From JBFHER01 sp041584055 (GTDB lineage: Bacteria; Bacteroidota; Bacteroidia; Bacteroidales; UBA5342): DNA of 12,129 nt. Every line of letters starts with the position of its first letter. The stretch's first letter is position 1. Of this stretch, positions 7,198 through 12,129 are shown one piece after another. Below the pieces are notes generated by a model. That model was not told where the DNA came from, did no database searches, and worked only from the letters and a program-made list of their open reading frames with translations. The DNA lies in NCBI GenBank assembly GCA_041584055.1, contig JBFHER010000102.1:1-12129 (forward strand), read 5' to 3'. Made by a program: the position numbers and the translations under genes.

Positions 7198-7764
7198 ATG
7201 AAACTTAAAGGTAAAAAAATCATCCTTGGGATAACGGGAAGCATTGCAGCCTACAAATCCGCCTACCTTTTACGATTTTTGATTCGTGAAGGCGCAGAAG
7301 TGCAGGTTTTAATCACGCCGGCAGGGAAAGAATTTATTACCCCTGTAACACTTTCTGCTTTGTCTGGAAAGCCTGTTCACAGTGAGTTTTTTGCTTCAAA
7401 TGACGGTTCATGGCACAGTCATGTGGACATGGGTTTATGGGCTGATTTATTTCTGATCGCCCCCGCTTCTGCCAACACCTTAGGGAAAATGGCATCCGGC
7501 ATATGCGACAACCTCCTTTTAACCACCTTTCTATCCGTTAAATGCCCTGTATTTATTGCTCCTGCTATGGATTTGGACATGTACGCACATCCAGCCACTC
7601 AAAAAAACATTCAAATCCTCAGCTCATGGGGATGCTCAATCATTGAACCCACGAGTGGTGAACTGGCGAGTGGATTGGAAGGCAAAGGCCGCATGGAAGA
7701 ACCAGAAAAAATTACAGAAATTGTCATTGACTTTTTCACATCTTCAGAAAAAAAAAAAGCCTGA
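7198..7764 (+). CDS. coaBC: CoaBC, N-terminal phosphopantothenoylcysteine decarboxylase part (frame ends at an A11 run)
   Basis: A 188-residue open frame covering the CoaC domain, the flavin-dependent decarboxylase that turns 4'-phosphopantothenoylcysteine into 4'-phosphopantetheine in coenzyme A synthesis. Visible motifs: GITGSIAAYK (11-20, FMN-binding start), catalytic His75 in HVDMG, PASANT (89-94), PAMDLDM (122-128) and the flap segment GLEGKGRMEEPE (159-170). Normally this domain is fused to the CoaB ligase in one chain of about 400 residues. Here the frame reads through 11 adenines (7748-7758) into GCC TGA and stops, while the ligase continues at once in the -1 frame. Adding one adenine would restore the fusion. 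The start ATG is preceded by AAGG at 7191-7194. The domain looks intact; the break falls in the Lys-rich linker. Confidence 0.92.
   Translation: MKLKGKKIILGITGSIAAYKSAYLLRFLIREGAEVQVLITPAGKEFITPVTLSALSGKPVHSEFFASNDGSWHSHVDMGLWADLFLIAPASANTLGKMASGICDNLLLTTFLSVKCPVFIAPAMDLDMYAHPATQKNIQILSSWGCSIIEPTSGELASGLEGKGRMEEPEKITEIVIDFFTSSEKKKA
7748..7758 (+). other. coaBC: A11 homopolymer at the coaBC frame break (possible slippage site)
   Basis: Eleven consecutive adenines lie between GAA and GCC-TGA. In the CoaC frame this contains the slippery heptamer A AAA AAA (7752-7758); a one-base backward slip would next read AGC CTG AGT, which enters the CoaB domain. RNA polymerase adding one A (12 in the mRNA) would do the same. 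No obvious stimulatory hairpin follows. A homopolymer miscount in the sequence is an equally simple explanation. Confidence 0.7.
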
Positions 7765-8402
7765 GTAAAACCATCCTTATTACTGCAGGCCCCACCTACG
7801 AAAAAATTGATCCGGTACGCTTTATAGGCAATTTCTCATCTGGCAAAATGGGTTTCGCCCTTGCAGAAGAATGTGCAAGCAGGGGCATGCGGGTTATTCT
7901 CGTTGCAGGACCGGTAGCACTTCAGACTTCGAACCCAAATATCAAAAGAATCAATGTAACATCTGCAGCACAAATGTATGCTGAAGCGATGCATCACTTT
8001 CCTGGAACAGATGGTGCCATCCTTTGTGCTGCCGTGGCCGACTATACGCCGGCAAACCCAAATTCAAAAAAGATTAAACGCAAAACAGAGGATCTAAGCA
8101 TTGATCTTGTTGCAACAAAAGACATTGCTGCCAGCCTGGGAAAAATAAAAAAAGAAAATCAGGTATTGGTAGGTTTTGCACTTGAAACAAATGATGCGGA
8201 AGTCAATGCACGTGCCAAACTCAAGAAAAAGAATCTGGATTTCATCGTTTTAAATTCCCTGGAAACACCGGGTGCTGGTTTTCAGACAGACACCAATAAA
8301 ATTACAATAATTGATAAAACAGGGCGCAAGTATGATTTTGAATTAAAAACGAAATCCGAAGTTGCCACTGACATCATCAATCATCTGGAACCCCTTCTAT
8401 AA
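7758..8402 (+). CDS. coaBC: CoaBC, C-terminal phosphopantothenate–cysteine ligase part (lacks its own plausible start)
   Basis: This -1 frame is open from 7731 to the stop at 8400-8402. The stretch given here starts where a one-base slip on the A run would resume. It encodes the CoaB domain, which joins cysteine to 4'-phosphopantothenate using a nucleotide triphosphate. Visible motifs: ILITAGPTYEKIDPVRFIGN (about 6-25), FSSGKMG, AAVADYTP, KKIKRKTED and LVGFALETND. The first ATG in frame (7848) would remove the GPTYE nucleotide-binding loop and the DPVR segment, so an independently made, active protein is unlikely. A CTG at 7761 overlaps the CoaC stop TGA (CTGA) and is the only conceivable reinitiation site, but no ribosome-binding site precedes it. 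Conservation right up to the break suggests the gene is in use or only recently broken. Confidence 0.85.
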   Translation, partial: SLSKTILITAGPTYEKIDPVRFIGNFSSGKMGFALAEECASRGMRVILVAGPVALQTSNPNIKRINVTSAAQMYAEAMHHFPGTDGAILCAAVADYTPANPNSKKIKRKTEDLSIDLVATKDIAASLGKIKKENQVLVGFALETNDAEVNARAKLKKKNLDFIVLNSLETPGAGFQTDTNKITIIDKTGRKYDFELKTKSEVATDIINHLEPLL

Positions 8403-8460
8403 AAACATTTCAGCCTAAACTAAAGTGCATTTTTTTGCCTAAAAATATACATTGATTTTC

Positions 8461-8491
8461 TTGTATACGATGCTTATAGATTCTATATTTG
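8461..8491 (+). promoter_or_regulatory. Promoter of the tetR–KASIII operon
   Basis: TTG (8461-8463), 20 nt, then TATATTTG (8484-8491), a full match to the -7 consensus. The TTG at the end of the -7 box is also the first three bases of the repeat operator, so regulator binding would block polymerase directly. Confidence 0.65.
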
Positions 8492-8523
8492 CACACTTGC
8501 ACAAAAGACGTGCAAATGTGCAA
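8489..8523 (+). promoter_or_regulatory. Composite inverted/direct repeat operator for the TetR regulator
   Basis: The left arm TTGCACACTTGCAC (8489-8502) and right arm GTGCAAATGTGCAA (8510-8523) are inverted repeats matching at 13 of 14 positions, around AAAAGAC. Each arm itself contains two tandem copies of TTGCAC (or GTGCAA) at 8-nt steps, so there are four half-sites in 35 bp. It covers the end of the -7 box, the likely transcription start and the first base of the ATG at 8523. Autorepression by the adjacent TetR protein is the natural inference. Confidence 0.72.
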
Positions 8524-9104
8524 TGGGAAATTTAAAAGGCTCGCGGGAAAAAATAATAAATGTAGCACATGTGGTTTTTGGCAAACTCAGTTTAACAAAA
8601 ACCACCATGGATGACATTGCCCGTGAATCAAAGATGGGACGCAGAACCATCTACAGTTATTTTGAATCAAAAGAAGAACTCTACAAGGAGGTTGTCAACC
8701 TGCAGATATCCATTATCATGGATAAATTAACTGCTGTTTCTGCCTCTGAAAGAATGGCCGAAGAGAAATTGAAAGTCTTCATCCGACGACGAATGAAAGC
8801 CGTAAAAGACATTTGCAATCGGAACCCTTCTGTAAAGAACGACTTTATTAACAACCCTGTGCAGATAGACAAATTAAGAAAAAACCTCGACAAAGGTGAA
8901 ATCGATCTTTTACATGAAATACTTAAAGAAGGTGTCCTCAATTCAGAATTTAAACTAAGCGATCCTTCACTCACAGCAATTACCATCCAAACAAGCTTAA
9001 AGGCATTTGAACAAGCGATGCTAAAAGATAATTTTGGCACCTGGAGTAGAAACATCATAGAAAACATTATTGAAACGCTCTTAAACGGAATAAAAAACGA
9101 ATAA
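8523..9104 (+). CDS. TetR/AcrR-family transcriptional regulator
   Basis: A 193-residue one-component regulator. The N-terminal HTH occupies about residues 8-55. KTTMDDIARESKMGRRTIYSYF holds the recognition helix, in the typical pattern of the family (TMDDIA then a basic turn, TIYxYF, SKEELY). The remaining all-helical part should form the dimer interface and ligand pocket; the ligand is not predictable. The start codon lies inside a four-half-site repeat, so this gene probably represses itself. It is followed 1 nt later by a KASIII gene, an arrangement suggesting that the repressor controls, and perhaps senses a product or substrate of, that acyl-condensing enzyme. No start other than ATG 8523 fits: an ATG at 8516 is out of frame. 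Confidence 0.9.
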   Translation: MGNLKGSREKIINVAHVVFGKLSLTKTTMDDIARESKMGRRTIYSYFESKEELYKEVVNLQISIIMDKLTAVSASERMAEEKLKVFIRRRMKAVKDICNRNPSVKNDFINNPVQIDKLRKNLDKGEIDLLHEILKEGVLNSEFKLSDPSLTAITIQTSLKAFEQAMLKDNFGTWSRNIIENIIETLLNGIKNE

Positions 9105-9105
9105 A

Positions 9106-10038
9106 ATGTACCTGGAACACATAAGTCATTACCTGCCTGAACTTCGCATCCCAAACTCGTATTTCAAAGATGTGAATGGTCTAACTGAAGATTGGATCTA
9201 TACCCGCACAGGCATTAAAACAAGAAGCAAAGCTGCTTTAGGAGAGACAACAAACACAATGGCAATCAATGCAGTCACAGCCCTTCAGAAAGACGTATCT
9301 GACGTTGATTTAATCATCGGTGCATCTTATACTCCCTATGACACCGTTGCAACAATAGCGCACGAAATTCAGAAACATTTTAACATTGTGAAAGCCAAGG
9401 CAATTTACATCTCCTCTGCCTGTTCATCTTTGATCAATGCCATCGAGATTGCAGAAGCATATTTCGCACTTAACAAATCAAAACGTGCTTTGATTGTTGC
9501 ATCAGAACACAACACAGCCTATTCAAACGAAGAGGATGAAAAAAGTGGTCATCTGTGGGGAGATGGAGCCTGTGCCATGTTGCTTACAAAAGAAGAAGCA
9601 TACGACGGTGCACCTAAATTTTGCTCTATCGTAACCGGGGGCCTGGGACATGTCGGTGAAGGTCCGGATGCAGTCTATCTTCGGCCAACAGAAAACGGAT
9701 TGGAAATGCCAAATGGAAGGGATGTATTCATCAATGCTTGCGGCTATATGGAACGTGGCCTTCACGAGGTCGTTAAAGAATGTAATCTGAGCACTGAAGA
9801 ACTGGATTATGTGATTCCGCATCAGGCAAATAATCGCATCATTAACAATCTCAGAAAGAGTGTTAAACTTCCCAAAGAAAAAGTGCTGAGCAATATCAAA
9901 GAACTTGGTAACACAGGCTGTGCAAGTACTGGAATTTGCCTCTCTCAAAACATTGACCTGATTAAAAAAGGAGACAATGTAGCCATCACTGTATTTGGAG
10001 GTGGGTATTCTTATGGTGCCGCACTTCTACAATTTTAA
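9106..10038 (+). CDS. 3-oxoacyl-ACP synthase III (KASIII/FabH) family protein
   Basis: A 310-residue thiolase-fold condensing enzyme, slightly shorter than the 315-335 usual for FabH. The catalytic triad is visible: Cys106 in SSACSSL, His239 in IPHQANNRI and Asn269 in LGNTGCAS. WGDGACAMLL (151-160) and the C-terminal FGGGYSYGAALLQF are also typical. FabH starts fatty-acid synthesis by condensing acyl-CoA with malonyl-ACP, but Bacteroidota often carry extra KASIII proteins with specialised roles. The missing neighbours of a primary fabH locus (plsX, rpmF, fabD, acpP) and the dedicated TetR gene 1 nt upstream suggest an accessory enzyme, for example for branched starters or a special lipid. That part is inference. 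The phosphopantetheine-tunnel Arg and the entry loop are shortened relative to E. coli, as far as can be judged by eye. Transcription ends at the hairpin at 10073-10112. Confidence 0.87.
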   Translation: MYLEHISHYLPELRIPNSYFKDVNGLTEDWIYTRTGIKTRSKAALGETTNTMAINAVTALQKDVSDVDLIIGASYTPYDTVATIAHEIQKHFNIVKAKAIYISSACSSLINAIEIAEAYFALNKSKRALIVASEHNTAYSNEEDEKSGHLWGDGACAMLLTKEEAYDGAPKFCSIVTGGLGHVGEGPDAVYLRPTENGLEMPNGRDVFINACGYMERGLHEVVKECNLSTEELDYVIPHQANNRIINNLRKSVKLPKEKVLSNIKELGNTGCASTGICLSQNIDLIKKGDNVAITVFGGGYSYGAALLQF

Positions 10039-10072
10039 TCATTTGTGCAATTTGAAGCACCAGAAATCTATA

Positions 10073-10112
10073 AAAAAAAAGGGACTCACCTAATGATGAA
10101 TCCCTTTTTTTT
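10073..10112. terminator. Bidirectional terminator between the KASIII and mdh genes
   Basis: A8-GGGA (10073-10084) pairs with TCCC-T8 (10101-10112), a perfect 12-bp stem with a 16-nt loop in which TC/GA can add pairs. The flanking A and T runs supply a U tract in both directions, so it can end the plus-strand tetR–KASIII transcript and the convergent minus-strand mdh transcript. Confidence 0.85.
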
Positions 10113-10125
10113 ATTTTATATCGGG

Positions 10126-11049
10126 TTAGTCCAGCAAGTCGTTCACTGCCTTAACGCCTTCAGCCGATGCAACCAATTTTGCTTTTTCTGCATCTGACAA
10201 TTCTATTTCAACGATTTTCTCGATTCCGTTTTTACCAAGAATACAAGGAACGCCAATACAGATATCATTTAATCCATATTCACCTTCCAGCAATGCTGAG
10301 CAAGGGAACATTTTCTTTGAATCCAGTGCAATTGCCTTCACCAACTCTGATACTGCAGCACCCGGAGCATACCAGGCACTTGTACCTAGCAATTTAGTTA
10401 AAGTAGCACCACCCACTTTTGTTGCTTCTACCACCTCAGCCATCTTGTCCTCAGCTAAGAATTCCGAAACAGGTACACTGTTACGTGTTGCTTTTTCAAT
10501 CAGAGGAACCATGCCTGTGTCACTGTGTCCACCAATAACCATTCCTGCCACATCAGAAGCCGGGCAATCCAAAGCTTCAGCTAAACGATACTTAAAACGA
10601 GCGCTATCCAAAGCTCCCCCCATACCAATGATTCTGTTCTTTGGCAGTCCTGTTGATTTATGTGCCAAATAAGCCATTGTATCCATTGGATTACTTACAA
10701 CAATAATGATTACTTCAGGGGAAAATTTAATCAGGTTTTCAGAAACTGTCTTAACAATTCCAGCATTTATACCGATTAACTCTTCACGAGTCATCCCTGG
10801 TTTACGTGGAATACCACTTGTAATAACGGCCACATCACTTCCTGCAGTAACAGAATAATCATTGGTTGCACCTTTGATCTCTGTATCAAATCCATTTAAA
10901 GAAGCTGTTTGCATCAAATCCATTGCCTTTCCTTCAGCAAAACCTTCCTTGATGTCAACCAAAACAACTTCATCTGCAAAATCCTTAATCGCGATGTACT
11001 CCGCGCAGCTGGCACCTACAGCGCCTGCACCTACAACTGTTACTTTCAT
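10126..11049 (-). CDS. mdh: Malate dehydrogenase (NAD-dependent, LDH-like type)
   Basis: A 307-residue enzyme that oxidises malate to oxaloacetate in the TCA cycle. The Rossmann start is VGAGAVG (6-12) with Asp32 at the end of beta-2, the residue that selects NAD over NADP. Substrate-binding and catalytic residues are in place: Arg82 and Arg88 in PRKPGMTR, Asp148 and Arg151 in GALDSARF, and His175 in GGHSD. Arg82 in the mobile loop, within IPRKPGMTR, marks malate rather than lactate specificity (lactate dehydrogenase has Gln there). Length matches the bacterial LDH-like group of about 310 residues. The gene stands alone, convergent with the KASIII gene and divergent from a second tetR gene. 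Confidence 0.95.
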   Translation of the reverse strand: MKVTVVGAGAVGASCAEYIAIKDFADEVVLVDIKEGFAEGKAMDLMQTASLNGFDTEIKGATNDYSVTAGSDVAVITSGIPRKPGMTREELIGINAGIVKTVSENLIKFSPEVIIIVVSNPMDTMAYLAHKSTGLPKNRIIGMGGALDSARFKYRLAEALDCPASDVAGMVIGGHSDTGMVPLIEKATRNSVPVSEFLAEDKMAEVVEATKVGGATLTKLLGTSAWYAPGAAVSELVKAIALDSKKMFPCSALLEGEYGLNDICIGVPCILGKNGIEKIVEIELSDAEKAKLVASAEGVKAVNDLLD

Positions 11050-11096
11050 CTTTTTTTAATTTATATAACTGTTTAACTCTTTAAAATTTGGAGCTA

Positions 11097-11126
11097 CAAA
11101 TATAGCAATATTTCCAATTAAAGAAA
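11097..11126 (-). promoter_or_regulatory. Promoter of mdh
   Basis: On the minus strand TTTC (11123-11126), 18 nt, then TATATTTG (11097-11104), a full -7 match. The mdh start codon is 47 nt downstream, leaving a leader of about 40 nt. The -33 variant lies inside the palindromic cluster. Confidence 0.6.
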
Positions 11127-11133
11127 TATTTCT
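11107..11133. repeat. AT-rich palindromic cluster in the mdh promoter
   Basis: AATATTTC (11107-11114) is inverted as GAAATATT (11123-11130) after 8 nt, and the latter lies in a perfect 12-bp palindrome AGAAATATTTCT (11122-11133). The motif covers the -33 region of the mdh promoter and could be a regulator site, but AT-rich sequence yields such repeats by chance. Confidence 0.35.
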
Positions 11134-11385
11134 GTAATTAATTTTAATTCTTTTTTACTTCCTTTTGCAAGTCATTATATTACAACAACATATGATCAAT
11201 TTAGTTCATCATTTCACCTTATTTTACCTCGCCAAACATATATTTATTATACTGATTTAGAATTCATTCTTTCACCGATTAATATCCTTCATTTACCTTT
11301 TTTATCATGCACCAAATCAAATCATTTTATACTTTTGAAACACAATAAACTTTTAGCTCAGAGGAAACATTTTACGTTTTTTTTG

Positions 11386-11415
11386 TTTCCCGTATAACAA
11401 ATAATCGTACATTTG
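11386..11415 (+). promoter_or_regulatory. Promoter of the second tetR gene
   Basis: TACATTTG (11408-11415) is a full -7 match located 16 nt before the ATG. TTTC (11386-11389) lies 18 nt upstream; a TTTG overlaps just before it (11382-11385) at 22 nt. The -7 element is convincing, the -33 element less so. Confidence 0.62.
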
Positions 11416-11431
11416 CCATAAATTATGAAGT

Positions 11432-12055
11432 ATGGAAAACGAATTGAATAGTTTACTGACACGGGTTGGTAAGTTATTTTTTAATTATGGAATTAAAAGT
11501 CTTACCATGGATGATATTGCCAGAGAACTTGGCATATCTAAAAAAACGCTATACCAATATGTTAGTAACAAAGAGGATCTGGTTGAAAAAACTTTAAATA
11601 ATCTGGATTGCGAAAAAGATAAGGAATTTGAAGAAAACGTAGATTATACTTTAAATGCCGTTGAATCCTTGTGGAAGGTTAATTTTATGGTAAGTAAAAT
11701 GATACGTGAACAAAATCCTTCTGCAGAATTTGACTTAAAAAAATATTACCCTAAAATTTATTCAAAATTCAGAGTAAATAGGATGGAAAAAATAAAAAGC
11801 ATGGTAATAAACAATATACGTCAGGGAAAAAAAGAAGGATTGTATCGGGAAGATGTAGACGAAACCTTGATAGCGAAGTTTTATCTCAGTCGTATCAATC
11901 ATTCAATGGAAATTAACTCTGTTTTTACACATGCGGAATTATCGGATCCCAATTTCATGCCACAGGTCATTCAATATCACATCAGAGGCATTGCCAACAG
12001 CCAGGGAATAAAAGTATTGGAACAATTATTATTAAACGAAAAATCAAATATCTAA
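11432..12055 (+). CDS. TetR/AcrR-family regulator (probable efflux operon repressor)
   Basis: A 207-residue regulator. The HTH (about 8-52) contains LTMDDIARELGISKKTLYQYVSNKEDL, closely following the TetR pattern; the rest is helical ligand-binding and dimerisation domain with a Lys-rich middle (residues about 102-135). It differs in sequence from the other TetR protein of this window, so the two do not appear to be recent duplicates. The stop codon is 7 nt before the ATG of a secreted protein cut by the window edge. In Bacteroidota a TetR gene of this type commonly leads an operon for a TolC-like outer-membrane protein, a membrane-fusion protein and an RND or ABC transporter, so control of efflux is the best inference. 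ATG 11425 upstream is out of frame. Confidence 0.88.
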   Translation: MENELNSLLTRVGKLFFNYGIKSLTMDDIARELGISKKTLYQYVSNKEDLVEKTLNNLDCEKDKEFEENVDYTLNAVESLWKVNFMVSKMIREQNPSAEFDLKKYYPKIYSKFRVNRMEKIKSMVINNIRQGKKEGLYREDVDETLIAKFYLSRINHSMEINSVFTHAELSDPNFMPQVIQYHIRGIANSQGIKVLEQLLLNEKSNI

Positions 12056-12062
12056 ATAACCA

Positions 12063-12129
12063 ATGAAACACCAGTTTAAATTACTTATCGCAGTTGGGCT
12101 CATTGTTGGAATAGGACTCAAAGCCCAGG
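12063..12129 (+). CDS. Start of a secreted protein, possibly a TolC-like outer-membrane component (cut by right edge)
   Basis: Only 22 complete codons are visible. They encode a signal peptide: MKHQFK, a hydrophobic core (LLIAVGLIVGIGL) and KAQ, the usual Bacteroidota signal peptidase I ending with Gln as first mature residue. It starts 7 nt after the second TetR gene and is surely in the same transcript. Position alone suggests a TolC-family outer-membrane efflux protein; nothing of the mature domain is present to confirm it. Confidence 0.6.
   Translation, partial: MKHQFKLLIAVGLIVGIGLKAQ

Larger units (their letters stand above)
11050..11431. other. AT-rich divergent intergenic region between mdh and the second tetR gene
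   Basis: A 382-nt stretch without a recognisable gene. It holds a promoter for each side (11097-11126 minus, 11386-11415 plus) and an AT-rich palindromic cluster at 11107-11133. From about 11150 to 11340 I see only AT-rich sequence with no hairpin followed by a T tract, no clear open frame and no RNA gene. Confidence 0.6.

Noticed and set aside
7556..7768. Plus-strand frame of 70 codons ending just after the A run
   Set aside because: It is the third frame of the CoaC domain, and its composition (Trp- and Lys-rich) is that of an out-of-frame reading.
8681..9154. Minus-strand open frame of 157 codons
   Set aside because: It is antisense to the TetR gene and the start of the KASIII gene, with no recognisable motif or promoter.
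9523..9948. Minus-strand open frame of 141 codons
   Set aside because: It is antisense to the KASIII gene and covers its catalytic His and Asn codons; no independent support.
10044..10050. TGTGCAA just after the KASIII stop codon, equal to one operator half-site
   Set aside because: A single 7-mer without an inverted partner, expected by chance, and placed where repression makes little sense.

Overview
The window looks like chromosomal DNA from a member of the Bacteroidota (Bacteroidia or a related class). Reasons: a Bacteroidota-type RNA polymerase omega subunit; the order bamD–rpoZ–coaBC; a serine-palmitoyltransferase-type enzyme; a small Cys-rich HYC_CC_PP-type protein beside an HMA protein and a TonB receptor; and repeated matches to the Bacteroidota sigma-factor promoter (TTTG, about 19 nt, TAnnTTTG) just upstream of genes. 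Base composition is AT-rich, and Shine-Dalgarno sequences are mostly absent, as usual for this phylum.

Left part (1–2730, minus strand): three genes read leftwards, encoding a small secreted or anchored Cys-rich protein, a secreted HMA (CxxC) metal-binding protein and a TonB-dependent receptor that runs off the left edge. HMA and receptor are 1 nt apart. All three carry CC motifs, which suggests a soft-metal (perhaps copper) handling module.

Middle left (2860–5703, minus strand): a class V PLP enzyme of the cysteine-desulfurase fold and an alpha-oxoamine synthase, most likely serine palmitoyltransferase, separated by a clear intrinsic terminator. The synthase has an excellent promoter that diverges from bamD.

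Middle right (5984–8402, plus strand): bamD, rpoZ, a terminator-like hairpin, then coaBC. The coaBC reading frame is broken between its two enzymatic domains at a run of 11 adenines. This is the most notable anomaly: transcriptional slippage, -1 frameshifting, a true mutation or a homopolymer sequencing error could each explain it.

Right part (8489–12129): a TetR-family gene with a 35-bp composite repeat lying over its own promoter and start codon, coupled by 1 nt to a FabH-like (KASIII) synthase. A bidirectional terminator and a convergent malate dehydrogenase gene follow. After a 382-bp AT-rich divergent intergenic region comes a second TetR gene, which leads 7 nt later into the start of a secreted protein cut by the right edge.

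Most genes are ordinary core functions. The accessory interest lies in the Cys-rich metal cassette, the split coaBC and the TetR–KASIII regulatory unit. I found no CRISPR array, transposase, tRNA or rRNA.
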